A stretch of 64,000 bases of DNA from Niallia circulans (GCF_007273535.1 NZ_RIBP01000001.1:62001-126000), one strand, 5' to 3'. Numbered from the stretch's first letter, positions 1 through 9,628 are shown. Numbers and translations are program-made. The notes: generated by a model from the sequence alone, not told the origin.

Positions 1-651
1 AAATTGAAACCTTTCAATGGAAATACCGTTTTCATCCTTTAATAAATATTCACTGTATTTTTCATTACAAATTCGAGCAACTTCCTCCATTACCTTGAAG
101 GCAGCATCTGGATTTTGTCTATAATTAAGAATAAGGCTTTCATTTACCCTGCGTCTGCCTCTTGTTCCATTCTGAAGTTCTGTTATATTGCTGTAGGAAA
201 CAGTATACAGATAGCCATCGTATTGACGGATTTTGAGATGACGCATGCTGATTTCTTCAATTTTCCCTTGGCGCTCGCCATTAATAATAATATAATCGCC
301 ATAATTAATTTGCCGTTCAAACAGGTATGTTAGCCCCATAATATAATCCCTGATAATATGCTGAAGAATAACAGCCAAGGCACCTGCTACAACAACGGAG
401 CCAGTAACAAGCTTTTCAAGGTTAAAGAAATGGCTAAGTAAATACAGGAGAAAAAAGACTACTCCTATTACCTTTGTGGCCTGATTGGTGAAATGGATAA
501 TGGTCTCTTCGCGATTTTCATCTAAAAAGCTTGTTTTATCAAAGAAAATCTTGATAAATTTACGGATTAAATAAACAATTAGTATAATAAGCAGTGCTGC
601 AACAGTAATTTTTATAGGAAACTTTTCAAGCAGCTTCGAAATATCATTCAT
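1..651 (-). CDS. MscS-family mechanosensitive ion channel (partial, 3' end outside window)
   Basis: Read on the minus strand from ATG at 651, behind a GGGGTGA ribosome binding site; the frame stays open to base 1, so only the first 217 codons are seen. Hydrophobic segments lie near residues 10-25 and 55-75, followed by the pore-helix region, where GALAVILQHIIRDYIMG fits the Gly/Ala-rich third helix of MscS channels. A beta-rich part follows (FERQINYGDYIIINGERQGK), typical of the cytoplasmic MscS middle domain. The family opens under membrane tension to release solutes on hypo-osmotic shock. It is transcribed away from the chemoreceptor gene. Family call is firm; the exact subfamily is not. 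Confidence 0.85.
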   Translation of the reverse strand, partial: MNDISKLLEKFPIKITVAALLIILIVYLIRKFIKIFFDKTSFLDENREETIIHFTNQATKVIGVVFFLLYLLSHFFNLEKLVTGSVVVAGALAVILQHIIRDYIMGLTYLFERQINYGDYIIINGERQGKIEEISMRHLKIRQYDGYLYTVSYSNITELQNGTRGRRRVNESLILNYRQNPDAAFKVMEEVARICNEKYSEYLLKDENGISIERFQF

Positions 652-819
652 TTTTTCACCCCAATAATTTATGCAGAGGATTACAGTCTAGAGAAAAACT
701 TCTAATAAAATTTAACAATATCATGATTTCGAAAAAAAAAGAAGTTTTATCTAAGCCGAGTGGAAGGGATTGGCTTTATTCAGGAACGTATCGAAAGTAA
801 ACAGAATTAGAGTAAGGAG

Positions 820-848
820 GACTGCCTTTTTTGGCAGTCTTTTTTTTC
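820..848 (+). terminator. Intrinsic-terminator-like hairpin upstream of the chemoreceptor
   Basis: GACTGCC (820-826) pairs with GGCAGTC (833-839) across a T6 loop and is followed by eight T residues. No plus-strand gene ends upstream, so it would terminate a transcript starting in 652-820. It may be a leader attenuator or a relic. Confidence 0.6.
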
Positions 849-895
849 CTTGTAATATATTACATTGTGCAATGCATTCATTTTTATAAAAATAC

Positions 896-903
896 ACCGA
901 TAT
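896..903 (+). promoter_or_regulatory. Possible sigma-D -10 element for the chemoreceptor
   Basis: ACCGATAT differs by one base from the Bacillus sigma-D -10 consensus GCCGATAT, and sigma-D drives many chemoreceptor genes. I find no good TAAA -35 at the usual spacing, so this is tentative. Confidence 0.35.
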
Positions 904-953
904 TAATAGTAAGGTATATCTGTTTGAACAATATTTTAGAAGGAAGGTTACTA

Positions 954-3017
954 ATGAAAAGAATGTCTATAAAGGTAAAAACGCTGGTTTTTCTTATGCC
1001 ATTAATTTTTATAACGCTTGTGGTGATGACGATTGTTTCGTTTAAAACGTCCCATAATTATATTTCTAATGAAACAGACCAAAAGCTGAAATATCAGTTA
1101 GATTCCATAACTGGTAACGTACAAGGAGTTATTGATACACATACTGCCTTTTCAAAAGGGATTGCTAATGCATTAGAGAGGAAGGCAACAAGCTTTACAC
1201 TGCAAGATTTTGACTCTGTGTTTAAATCAGAACTAGATGATAATCATGATGTATACGGAATCGGAATATATTTTGATCCGTATAAATATAAAGAAGATAC
1301 AAAGTACTTCAGTACGTACAGCTATCGAGAGGGAGACAAGATTACCTCCACTCAAGCATATAATGATCCAGATTATGATTATCCAAATCAAGCTTGGTAC
1401 AAAGCTGGTGTCGGGTTAGATAACGCTGCGAATATTGCTTATACAAAGCCATTATACGATGAAAGTACTAAGGCAACACTGATTACTGCCGCAATGCCAC
1501 TCTATAAAGAAGAGAACGGAACTGAATCTTTACAAGCAATTGTAACGAGTGATATCAATCTTGGAGAAATACAAACACTTATTTCTGAAACAAAAGTGGG
1601 AGAAAAGGGTTGGGCGTTTCTCTTGGATAAAGACGGGCAATATATTGCAGCAAAAAATGAAGAAAAGGTAATGAAGCTAAATATTAAGGACGAAAAAAGC
1701 AAGGAATTAGCGGGGCTATCAACTTCGATGCTTTCTGGTAAAGAAGGTAATGGTTACTTTACTGAAGATGGTGCAGAATACTTTGTGCAATATCAACAAA
1801 TTCAAGGTACTGGCTGGGTATTGGGTTCTGTTGTGCCTAAGCTTGAGCTTACACAAGCATCTCAATCTATCTTAAAGTATTTAATAATAATTGGCATTGT
1901 AGGTGTCGTTATTATCGCTGCTGGAATCATCATTTTCTCTACGTATTTGTCTAAAAATGTGAAGAAGGTCAATGATTTGTCGGTAGATATGTCAAATGGC
2001 GATCTGACGAAGGAGCTGCATATAAAAAGCTCTGATGAATTCGGTGTAATGGCTACTAACTTTAACAAAATGATTAGTAATCTTAGAGAGATGCTTTCAC
2101 AAGTAGCTGTTAGTTCTGAAGCAGTATCCTCAACCTCTTTAGAATTGAGGGAAGGAGCAACTGAAACAACAAAAGCTACTGAACATATCGCAGATGCTAT
2201 TCAGGAGGTATCTGAAGGTGCACAAGTACAAACAGCAAGCTCTCAGCAAATCGTTTTGGCAATGGAGGAAATGAGTTCTGGTATTCAAAGAATTGCGTCT
2301 TCTTCTGTAGAAATGCTGGAGAACTCTGCTGATGTAATGGAAAAAGCTAAAGATGGTCGCCGTTCATTGGAAAACTCGTCAACACAAATGAACTCCATAC
2401 AGCAAAGTGTGTCTCAATCAGCTGAAGTAGTAAAAAGATTAGGCGAGCATTCGAAGAAAATTGGCGATATTGTCAAGGTAATATCCGATATTGCTGATCA
2501 AACAAATCTTTTGGCTCTTAATGCGGCAATTGAAGCAGCACGAGCTGGAGAAGCAGGAAAAGGATTCGCTGTAGTTGCAGATGAAGTTCGCAAGCTCGCA
2601 GAAGAATCTAGTCAATCTGGTAAGGAAATAGTAGAGATAATCTCAATAATCCAGCAAGATACAAAGCTAGCTGTTGATGTTATGGATAATGGAACGAAAG
2701 AGGTTCAAGCGGGTATTGTTGTAGTAAATGGAGCAAACACGGCATTCTTGACAATATTAGAATCTATTCAATCTGTGGATAGTTTAATTCAGGAAGTGTC
2801 CGCTTCTTCTCAACAAATGTCTGCTGCATCACAAGAAATCACAGCATCTGTTGAGCACTTATCCGATATAGCAAGTAATGCGTCTGATAATACGCAAAAT
2901 GTAGTAGCAAGCACTGAGGAACAACTAGCAACTATGAACAATTTGAAGAATGCAAGCGGCCATTTACAAAGCATGTCACAAAAGCTGAAGGAGCTTATTT
3001 CTCAGTTTAAGATATAA
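954..3017 (+). CDS. Methyl-accepting chemotaxis protein with dCache-type sensor
   Basis: A 687-residue transmembrane chemoreceptor. The start at 954 is chosen because AGGAAGG precedes it by a normal distance and the first membrane helix begins about residue 10; the reading frame is open further upstream but overlaps the hairpin at 820-848. The extracellular part (about 35-300) resembles a double Cache sensor. The second membrane helix lies at about 305-327, followed by a HAMP linker and a long coiled-coil signalling domain. The conserved hairpin tip that contacts CheA/CheW is at about 514-551 ([20 protein letters not shown]). The ligand cannot be told from sequence. It is a single-gene unit ending in its own terminator. 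Confidence 0.95.
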   Translation: MKRMSIKVKTLVFLMPLIFITLVVMTIVSFKTSHNYISNETDQKLKYQLDSITGNVQGVIDTHTAFSKGIANALERKATSFTLQDFDSVFKSELDDNHDVYGIGIYFDPYKYKEDTKYFSTYSYREGDKITSTQAYNDPDYDYPNQAWYKAGVGLDNAANIAYTKPLYDESTKATLITAAMPLYKEENGTESLQAIVTSDINLGEIQTLISETKVGEKGWAFLLDKDGQYIAAKNEEKVMKLNIKDEKSKELAGLSTSMLSGKEGNGYFTEDGAEYFVQYQQIQGTGWVLGSVVPKLELTQASQSILKYLIIIGIVGVVIIAAGIIIFSTYLSKNVKKVNDLSVDMSNGDLTKELHIKSSDEFGVMATNFNKMISNLREMLSQVAVSSEAVSSTSLELREGATETTKATEHIADAIQEVSEGAQVQTASSQQIVLAMEEMSSGIQRIASSSVEMLENSADVMEKAKDGRRSLENSSTQMNSIQQSVSQSAEVVKRLGEHSKKIGDIVKVISDIADQTNLLALNAAIEAARAGEAGKGFAVVADEVRKLAEESSQSGKEIVEIISIIQQDTKLAVDVMDNGTKEVQAGIVVVNGANTAFLTILESIQSVDSLIQEVSASSQQMSAASQEITASVEHLSDIASNASDNTQNVVASTEEQLATMNNLKNASGHLQSMSQKLKELISQFKI

Positions 3018-3027
3018 ATATAGTCAA

Positions 3028-3068
3028 CAAAGGCATGATTCCGATATACAGGAATCATGCCTTTATTT
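3028..3068 (+). terminator. Terminator of the chemoreceptor gene
   Basis: A 14-bp stem (AAAGGCATGATTCC at 3029-3042 with its complement at 3051-3064) around an 8-nt loop, 11 bases after the stop codon. The T-tract is short. Confidence 0.8.
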
Positions 3069-3116
3069 AGTATAGGACACTTGCCGTGCAATTTTTATTG
3101 TTGCTTTCCTCACAGT

Positions 3117-3201
3117 CGTTATAACTGTTTTTTATAGCCACTAATTACTTTTATCCGTTACAACTGTTCTTTATAACCACTGATTACTTTTATCCGTTAC
3201 A
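3117..3201. repeat. 39-bp tandem repeat, two copies plus a partial third
   Basis: Unit 1 (3117-3155) and unit 2 (3156-3194) are both 39 bp and differ at only a few positions; a third copy breaks off after CGTTACA. It lies in a 381-base gap between the chemoreceptor and yitJ. I see no open frame and no known riboswitch in the rest of that gap. Confidence 0.85.
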
Positions 3202-3398
3202 CTATAGCTCGTTAAACATGATAAGCTACAAACAACGTTAGAGATAAGAAAAAAAGGAGGCAGACTAGATTAAAAATTAGCGTTTTTAATATTGGAAATA
3301 TAGAAACCACTCAATGTTAGCTGCAGTCCTGCTTTTACTGCCATTTTGCTTCCTGTTCTTAAACAAATGAAAGTGAGGCTCTTGAAGGAGGGGAATTG

Positions 3399-5252
3399 AT
3401 GAATTTCAGAGAAGAATTACAAAAGCGCATTTTAATCGGTGATGGGGCGATGGGAACTCTTCTTTATTCAAATGGAATTGATAATTGTTATGAAGAGCTG
3501 AATATTACTCATCCAACCCGAATCGAAACAATCCACTCAGCATATTTGGAGGCTGGTGCTGATATTCTCCAATCCAATACATATGGAGCGAACTATTATA
3601 AACTTAAGCGCTATGGTTTGGAGGAAGAGGTTAGCACTATTAATAGAAAAGGCATAGCGATTGCCAGAAAAGCAGCGAATGGAAAAGCCTTCGTTTTCGG
3701 AACAATTGGTGCTTCTAGAAGCTTTCGGAAATCTGATCTCGATTTGGATGAGATTAAAAGATGCTTTCGCGAGCAATTATACAGCCAGCTTATTGAAAAT
3801 CCAGATGGGTTGATATTAGAAACTTATTATGATTTAGAAGAGCTAGAAATGGTGTTAAATATTGCTAGAAATGAAACGGATCTGCCGATTATTGCGAATG
3901 TTTCCTTACATGAAACGAGTTATTTGCAGGAAGGCATTCATTTAAATGAAGCCTTACTCAGACTAGAAGCATTAGGTGCAGATGCGGTTGGCGTGAACTG
4001 TCATTTAGGTCCGCACCATATGATACGCTCACTTGAAGAGGTTCCGTTGCCAAAAAAAGCATTCCTGTCTGTTTACCCAAATGCAAGCAGTCTTCCAGAA
4101 TATGTTGACGGGCGCTTCGTATATGAAGCTGTTCCAGAGTATTTCGGATATAGCGCAGTTAATTTGCGAAACCAAGGAGCGCGAATAATCGGAGGCTGTT
4201 GTGGTACAACGCCAAACCACATTGCTGAAGTTAAAAAGGCGCTTGGAAATATTGCTCCAATTACGGAAAAGAAAATAATCAAACGCAAAGTGGAAATGAT
4301 AGAAGCCGCAGCAAAAGAAACAAAAAAAGGTCTTTATGAAAAAGCAAAAATGGAGCGAACTATTTTAGTTGAATTAGACCCACCGAAGAAATTGGGCATT
4401 AAGGAGTTTATGAAAGGTGCAAAAGCACTCCATAAGGCAGGGGTCGATTCAATCACACTTGCTGATAATTCCTTAGCAAGCCCAAGAATAAGCAATGTTG
4501 CGCTTGGAACAATCTTAAAAAAGGAAATTGGCTCAGAGCCACTGATGCATATAACCTGTCGTGACCGAAACATGATTGGCCTGCAGTCTCACTTAATGGG
4601 CTTGCAGACACTTGGCTTAAATGAGGTGTTAGTCGTGACCGGAGACCCTTCCAAAATTGGTGATTTCCCGGGAGCGACAAGTGTTTATGATCTTTCGTCA
4701 TTTGATTTAATCAGCCTTGTGAAGCAATTCAATGAAGGGTTATCCTACTCTGGACAAAGTCTTGGTCAGCGCACTAATTTCAAGATTGCCGCCGCCTTTA
4801 ATCCTAATATCCGTCATTTGCATAAAGCGGTAGAGAGGATGGAAAAGAAAATTGCTTGCGGGGCACAGTCATTTTTGACACAGCCAGTTTTCTCCACAAA
4901 CCAAATAGAAGAAGTTTACGAAGCCACAAAGCATCTTGACACACCGATATTTATGGGGATAATGCCACTAACAAGCACACGAAATGCCGAATTTATTCAT
5001 AATGAGGTTCCCGGAATCAAGCTGCCTGATACTGTCAGAAAGGCAATGGCTTCGGCAGGTAATAATCCGATAAAGGCTAGAGCAGAAGGCTTAGCAATTG
5101 CTAAAGAGTTAGTGGATGCAGCAGCAGAGAGGTTTAAAGGGATATATTTAATAACACCTTTCCTGCGGTTTGAGCTGACAGAGGAGCTTTCGAAATATAT
5201 TAGAGCAGTGGATAATAAACATGTTGTTGAACTGACAGCAAACGAGCAATAA
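3399..5252 (+). CDS. yitJ: Bifunctional homocysteine S-methyltransferase / methylenetetrahydrofolate reductase (YitJ-like)
   Basis: A 617-residue fusion. The N-terminal half (about 1-285) is a homocysteine methyltransferase barrel with the zinc cysteines seen in GVNCHLG and GGCCGTTP. The C-terminal half (about 310-605) is a MetF-type reductase, ending in SFLTQPVF and related blocks. Together they reduce methylene-THF and pass a methyl group to homocysteine, giving methionine. ATG at 3399 is preferred over an in-frame TTG at 3396 because AAGGAGGGG ends five bases before it. It is followed 87 bases later by metE, probably as one methionine unit. B. subtilis yitJ has an S-box leader; none is recognisable here. 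Confidence 0.92.
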   Translation: MNFREELQKRILIGDGAMGTLLYSNGIDNCYEELNITHPTRIETIHSAYLEAGADILQSNTYGANYYKLKRYGLEEEVSTINRKGIAIARKAANGKAFVFGTIGASRSFRKSDLDLDEIKRCFREQLYSQLIENPDGLILETYYDLEELEMVLNIARNETDLPIIANVSLHETSYLQEGIHLNEALLRLEALGADAVGVNCHLGPHHMIRSLEEVPLPKKAFLSVYPNASSLPEYVDGRFVYEAVPEYFGYSAVNLRNQGARIIGGCCGTTPNHIAEVKKALGNIAPITEKKIIKRKVEMIEAAAKETKKGLYEKAKMERTILVELDPPKKLGIKEFMKGAKALHKAGVDSITLADNSLASPRISNVALGTILKKEIGSEPLMHITCRDRNMIGLQSHLMGLQTLGLNEVLVVTGDPSKIGDFPGATSVYDLSSFDLISLVKQFNEGLSYSGQSLGQRTNFKIAAAFNPNIRHLHKAVERMEKKIACGAQSFLTQPVFSTNQIEEVYEATKHLDTPIFMGIMPLTSTRNAEFIHNEVPGIKLPDTVRKAMASAGNNPIKARAEGLAIAKELVDAAAERFKGIYLITPFLRFELTEELSKYIRAVDNKHVVELTANEQ

Positions 5253-5339
5253 GAAGAAAAGTATGTAGAGGACAGATAGTATTTTAATGACGACTAATTA
5301 TATGGGAAAACTTTTGATATTTCTAAGGAGGAACAAATA

Positions 5340-7631
5340 ATGAATTTAGTTAGTACAGTAATTGGCTATCCTTATATTGGTGAAAATCGTGAATGGAAAC
5401 GTTGTGTGGAATCTTTTTGGAATAAGAAAATATCGGAGGAACAATTTACAACAGAGATGAAAACAATCCGGTTGAATAACTTAAAGCACCAGCAAACGCT
5501 TGGCCTGGATTTACTCACTGTTGGGGATTTTACCTTTTATGATCGTATGCTTGATGTTGCGACAATGTTTGGATTGGTTCCAAACCGTTATAAATGGACA
5601 GGAAATGAAGTAAACCTAACAACATACTACACAATGGCTCGCGGCGGTAAAGATGCAGTGGCTTGTGAAATGACTAAGTGGTTTAACACAAACTACCACT
5701 ATATTGTCCCTGAATATGAGGGCAAGCAGCCGCAGCTAACGAATAACTATATTTTAGATTATTTTAATGAAGCGAAGGAAGAACTTGGTGTTATTACTAA
5801 ACCTACTATTATCGGGCCCTTTACTTTTGTACAATTAGCAAAAGGATATGATGTTAAATCGAAGAATTCGTTTTTAGTTAAATTATTGCCTCTATATGCA
5901 CAGGTCTTTCAAGAGCTGCTTGAAGCTGGAGCTGAATGGATTCAAGTAGAAGAACCTGCACTATGCCTTTCCCTGAATGAGGATGAAATAAAACTTGTAC
6001 AGGAAGCATACACATACTTAGCGTCCGAATTACCTAAAGCAAAATTGATGCTGCAAACATACTTCGAAGCACTTTCAGCGTACAGTGAACTGACACAGCT
6101 CCCTGTTGCAGGCTTTGGCCTTGATTTTGTCCATGGGGCAGAGGAAAACATCCAATCAATTCGGAAATTCGGATTTCCGCAAGATAAAGTATTAGGAATA
6201 GGTCTTATAAATGGAAGAGATATATGGAAGGCTGACTTAGTTGAAAAAGCTGCGGCAACACAATCACTATTATTATTAAGTGGTGTTAAAGAGGCTTGGA
6301 TTCAGTCATCATGCAGTCTGCAGCATGTACCTGTTACAACGAAAACGGAAAAAGAGCTTGATGTAACATTAAAAGCTGCACTGTCATTTGCTGATGAGAA
6401 GATAGAGGAGCTGACACAAGTAACAGCTTATTGTGTCGGTGTGAGAACATCTGACAAAAATAGCCTTAAGGCAAGCAAACAAGCAATTGAAGCACTTGCA
6501 CAGCATAAAACGCGAAATAATTCTAATGTAAAACAGCTTGTAGCTACAGTGAAGGCAGCGGATTTCTCACGCCCGCTTTCATTCAAGGAGCGTCAGTCAC
6601 TTCAGCAAACAGCATTAAATTTACCGGACTTTCCAACAACAACAATCGGAAGTTTTCCTCAATCCGACCAGGTTAAGCGTACACGAACTGCTTGGCGTAA
6701 AAAGGAAATTACAGATGCTGCTTACGCAGAATTTGTAAAAAACGAAACAGCTCGCTGGATTGAAATTCAAGAGGATATAGGCTTGGATGTGTTAGTTACT
6801 GGTGAGTTTGAGCGTACAGATATGGTAGAGTATTTTGGTGAGAAGCTGAGTGGCATCGCATTTACAAAATTCGCTTGGGTTGTTTCCTACGGTTCACGCT
6901 GTGTTAAACCACCAATTATTTATGGAGATGTAGAATGGACAACTCCAATGACACTGAAGGAAATAGTGGATGCTCAAGAATTAACGGAAAAATACGTGAA
7001 AGGAATGCTGACAGGTCCTATAACAATCTTAAATTGGTCTTTCGTTCGTGATGATATTTCGAGAGAACAAGTTGCAAACCAGTTAGCATTAGCATTAAGA
7101 GAAGAGATTCAAGCATTGGAGGATGCAGGTATAGCAATTATTCAAGTAGATGAACCGGCACTGCGTGAAGGGCTGCCATTACGAAAAGAAAAATGGAATC
7201 AATATCTGCGTTGGGCTGTTAATGCCTTTAAGCTTGCGACATCAAGTGTACAAAATGAAACGCAGGTGCATACTCATATGTGTTATTGTGAGTTTAATGA
7301 TTTCATTGATACGATCCGAGCACTGGATGCTGATGTTATATCAATTGAAACATCAAGAAGTCATGGTGAGTTGATTCATTCACTTAGACAAAATTCCTAT
7401 GAGCTTGGCATAGGTTTAGGTGTTTATGACATTCACAGTCCACGTGTACCGAGTGTAGCGGAAATGGAAACAATTCTTAATGATAGTCTTGAAGTTATTT
7501 CAAAAGAACAGTTTTGGGTTAATCCAGACTGTGGCTTAAAAACACGCCGTGAGGAAGAAACAGTTAAATCCTTAAAAAACATGGTGGCCGCAACGCAGAA
7601 ACTGCGCGAGCAGCTGTCACAAACAGTATAA
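5340..7631 (+). CDS. metE: Cobalamin-independent methionine synthase
   Basis: 763 residues, the normal length for MetE: 5-methyltetrahydropteroyltriglutamate-homocysteine methyltransferase, the last step of methionine synthesis. The N-terminus (GYPYIGENREWK) and the C-terminal zinc-site blocks HTHMCYCEF (about residue 643) and NPDCGLKTR (about 730) are present, so the His/Cys/Cys ligands are intact. AAGGAGG lies at a normal distance upstream. A strong terminator follows. Having both this enzyme and a YitJ-type methyltransferase gives two routes to methionine side by side. Confidence 0.97.
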   Translation: MNLVSTVIGYPYIGENREWKRCVESFWNKKISEEQFTTEMKTIRLNNLKHQQTLGLDLLTVGDFTFYDRMLDVATMFGLVPNRYKWTGNEVNLTTYYTMARGGKDAVACEMTKWFNTNYHYIVPEYEGKQPQLTNNYILDYFNEAKEELGVITKPTIIGPFTFVQLAKGYDVKSKNSFLVKLLPLYAQVFQELLEAGAEWIQVEEPALCLSLNEDEIKLVQEAYTYLASELPKAKLMLQTYFEALSAYSELTQLPVAGFGLDFVHGAEENIQSIRKFGFPQDKVLGIGLINGRDIWKADLVEKAAATQSLLLLSGVKEAWIQSSCSLQHVPVTTKTEKELDVTLKAALSFADEKIEELTQVTAYCVGVRTSDKNSLKASKQAIEALAQHKTRNNSNVKQLVATVKAADFSRPLSFKERQSLQQTALNLPDFPTTTIGSFPQSDQVKRTRTAWRKKEITDAAYAEFVKNETARWIEIQEDIGLDVLVTGEFERTDMVEYFGEKLSGIAFTKFAWVVSYGSRCVKPPIIYGDVEWTTPMTLKEIVDAQELTEKYVKGMLTGPITILNWSFVRDDISREQVANQLALALREEIQALEDAGIAIIQVDEPALREGLPLRKEKWNQYLRWAVNAFKLATSSVQNETQVHTHMCYCEFNDFIDTIRALDADVISIETSRSHGELIHSLRQNSYELGIGLGVYDIHSPRVPSVAEMETILNDSLEVISKEQFWVNPDCGLKTRREEETVKSLKNMVAATQKLREQLSQTV

Positions 7632-7634
7632 GGT

Positions 7635-7670
7635 AAAAGGAGCAGACCAGACTGGTTTGCTCCTTTTATG
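7635..7670 (+). terminator. Terminator of the methionine genes
   Basis: AAAAGGAGCA (7635-7644) pairs with TGCTCCTTTT (7658-7667); the stem continues inward through GACCAG/CTGGTT. It begins four bases after the metE stop. Confidence 0.85.
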
Positions 7671-7744
7671 GTGGTTATTGGGTAAAACGATTCATTTATA
7701 ATTACTCTATAGAATATGAAATAAGGCTAATATAGATAGCCAGA

Positions 7745-7835
7745 CAAAAAGCCTACTATGTACCAACTGCATAGTAGGCTCCCTGTTTGGGTTGGTTATT
7801 ATATTGCTAAACCATTTTATCAGAACACTATTATA
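7745..7835 (-). ncRNA. Candidate small RNA on the minus strand
   Basis: On the minus strand an extended -10 element, TGATATAAT (TATAAT at 7835-7830), precedes about 75 bases that end in a strong hairpin: AGCCTACTATG (7780-7770) pairs with CATAGTAGGCT (7760-7750) and is followed by TTTTTGT. On the plus strand the hairpin has no T-tract, so it fits a minus-strand terminator. No minus-strand gene is near. The -35 is poor. The rest of 7671-8004 shows nothing else I can name. Confidence 0.4.
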
Positions 7836-8020
7836 TCAATAAAAACGTAAAAAAAAGGATTTGCGAAGAAAAGTAACGATATAGTAACCGTACTGTAATT
7901 CATTGCAGTATAAATAGTTTATAAAATGGATGAATATAGCAGTTGAAGAAGTAAATCGAATGATACAGACAATTGTTGGTAATATTAAGTAGAGAGTTAG
8001 CCAGAGGAGAAGGATAATTT

Positions 8021-9277
8021 ATGCCACATCAAAGGTTCCAGTCAGCTAATATAAAACCTCGCTATACAAAGGGCTTAATTTCAGCATTAGGAGTAAACTC
8101 GGCATATCCTCGAATCCCTTGGATTGCCGCATGGTGGTCTGCAGCCTTCCCGGGTTTTGGTCATATGTTTTTAGGGAAATATCTACAAGGATTTATTTTG
8201 ATCATGTGGGAGCTTGTTGTTAATAGTCAAGCTAATTTAAATAAGGGTATTGCTTTATCGATGCTTGGCAGGTTTGAAGAAGCCAAAATACAGATAAACG
8301 AAGACTGGTTTTTACTATATATGGCAGTGTATGTATATAGTATTTGGGACAGTTATCGCAGTGCTGTTGAGGTCGCTAAAAGTCATGTTTTAGCAGAAGT
8401 GGAGGATGCGCCAGTAACACCCTCGGAAGTAACTTTTTTCGATGTTGTTATTCTTGATAAAAAGAACCCTTGGGTAGGTGCTGTTTGGTCCATTTTGTCT
8501 CCAGGTCTTGGGCAATTATATGCTGGTAGTACTGTTGTTGGAACACTTGTTTTAGCCTGGTGGATATATGTTGCATATAAAGCAGAGGCTGTTCGAATGT
8601 GGCTTTATTCTTTCCTCGGTGATTTTAATACAGTAGTAGAAATAGTTGATTGGCAATGGTTTCTGTTTATGCCTTCCATGTACGCCTTTGCTATTTACCA
8701 GGCATATACAGCTGTCATTGAAAGTAATACACTTTACGATATTGAGCAAATGCGTTACTTAAGAGTGAGGGATGAGAACTTGTCACAGCAAAAAACATTT
8801 GCGACCAACAAAGTCCAAATAATAGCAACGTTTGAACACTCGCCATTTGTAGAAATCGTTATTCACGAAATGGCGAAGATAGGGGTGCCACAGGAGAATA
8901 TAGTGGCAATGCCATTAGAAAATCTTAAAGCACCAACTCATATTCTTGATTCCCTTCATAGTGTTGATGGCAGAAGTCTACTGGACGGAGCAATGCTTGG
9001 AGGAACAATTGGAATGGTTTTAGGATCAATATACGGATTTGTTTTATACTTAGGACCAATAATTTGGGGACTGCTTGGGCTTGTCGGCGGTTTTTTACTT
9101 GGTCTGTTAATTGAAATAGCCCTTAATAAAGGGAAATTAAAACTCTTCGCCCCCAAAAAAAGCGAGGTCATCATACAGGTAACATGCAATGACACGCTTC
9201 AGGAACAACTGATTAAAATCCTTAAATCACGGAAAGCGATGGGGTATTTAATTGTTCCGCAACGGATAGATATTTAG
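8021..9277 (+). CDS. Membrane protein of unknown function with duplicated N-terminal module
   Basis: 418 residues, not recognised as a named gene. The first 240 residues hold two related blocks: each starts with a short W-rich helix and a Pro-Gly turn (AAFPGFGHMFLGKY; ILSPGLGQLYAGS), followed by a second membrane helix and a segment ending WFL(L/F)-Y-A-Y. The PGxGxxxxG pattern resembles TM2-type small membrane modules. The C-terminal part has a soluble ACT-like stretch (VQIIATFEHSPFVEIVIHEM), two glycine-rich helices (about 325-365) and a second soluble strand region. GAGGAGAAGG precedes ATG 8021. It forms a single-gene unit with its own terminator. Confidence 0.75.
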   Translation: MPHQRFQSANIKPRYTKGLISALGVNSAYPRIPWIAAWWSAAFPGFGHMFLGKYLQGFILIMWELVVNSQANLNKGIALSMLGRFEEAKIQINEDWFLLYMAVYVYSIWDSYRSAVEVAKSHVLAEVEDAPVTPSEVTFFDVVILDKKNPWVGAVWSILSPGLGQLYAGSTVVGTLVLAWWIYVAYKAEAVRMWLYSFLGDFNTVVEIVDWQWFLFMPSMYAFAIYQAYTAVIESNTLYDIEQMRYLRVRDENLSQQKTFATNKVQIIATFEHSPFVEIVIHEMAKIGVPQENIVAMPLENLKAPTHILDSLHSVDGRSLLDGAMLGGTIGMVLGSIYGFVLYLGPIIWGLLGLVGGFLLGLLIEIALNKGKLKLFAPKKSEVIIQVTCNDTLQEQLIKILKSRKAMGYLIVPQRIDI

Positions 9278-9305
9278 ATTAAGTAACTTTAAAATTGGTT
9301 TAATG

Positions 9306-9330
9306 ACTGCAGGTGTCTGCAGTTTTTTTA
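9306..9330 (+). terminator. Terminator of the duplicated membrane protein gene
   Basis: ACTGCAG (9306-9312), a GTGT loop, CTGCAGT (9317-9323) and a run of T residues, 29 bases after the stop. Confidence 0.9.
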
Positions 9331-9473
9331 TGTTAGTGCATTGTTTGGCAGCAGATTATTGGCTGCCTTTTACCATTTCTGTCAGCAGATAAATTTGGCT
9401 ATAAGAATTATTTAGTAAGCATGGAGCATATAATGATTAATTTGAAATTAAGTAACATTCAAAAATAAATTTA

Positions 9474-9502
9474 TTGAAACAATATTACACGAGTGTTATA
9501 CT
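9474..9502 (+). promoter_or_regulatory. Sigma-A promoter of the amino-sugar PTS operon
   Basis: TTGAAA (9474-9479) and TATACT (9497-9502) are separated by 17 bp, with the operon's first genes downstream. Confidence 0.75.
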
Positions 9503-9505
9503 CGT
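9489..9505. promoter_or_regulatory. Inverted repeat over the -10 element, possible MurR/RpiR operator
   Basis: ACGAGT and ACTCGT are perfect inverted 6-mers separated by GTTAT and cover the -10. A repressor bound here would block the promoter; the RpiR-family gene at 15194 in the same operon is the natural candidate (inference). Confidence 0.5.
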
Positions 9506-9508
9506 TTT

Positions 9509-9523
9509 TAGAAAGCGCTAACA
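9509..9523. promoter_or_regulatory. cre site (CcpA)
   Basis: TAGAAAGCGCTAACA matches the catabolite-responsive element core (AAAGCGCTAACA) and sits at the expected transcription start, which implies catabolite repression of the operon. Confidence 0.7.
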
Positions 9524-9542
9524 AAAATATTAGAGGTGATAA

Positions 9543-9614
9543 ATGAAGAATAAACTAAATAGCATAAATTCGGCTAAATCAAGCAGACGGTTTTTTAAAG
9601 AATCACAACTTTAA
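9543..9614 (+). CDS. Short leader ORF (23 aa) before the PTS genes
   Basis: ATG at 9543 follows a near-ideal ribosome binding site (GAGGTGAT) and opens a 23-codon frame rich in Lys, Arg, Asn and Ser (begins MKNKLNS, ends KESQL), stopping 14 bases before the IIB gene. It lies just after the predicted transcription start. It could be a leader peptide that couples translation into the operon, or a small protein of its own. No family is recognised. Confidence 0.45.
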   Translation: MKNKLNSINSAKSSRRFFKESQL

Positions 9615-9628
9615 AAGGGGGAGTAAAC

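Noticed and set aside
831-953. N-terminal extension of the chemoreceptor
   Set aside because: The extra residues overlap a terminator hairpin and precede the normal receptor start with its ribosome binding site.
3242-3398. SAM-I riboswitch before yitJ
   Set aside because: Expected from the gene but the conserved core and terminator are not present.
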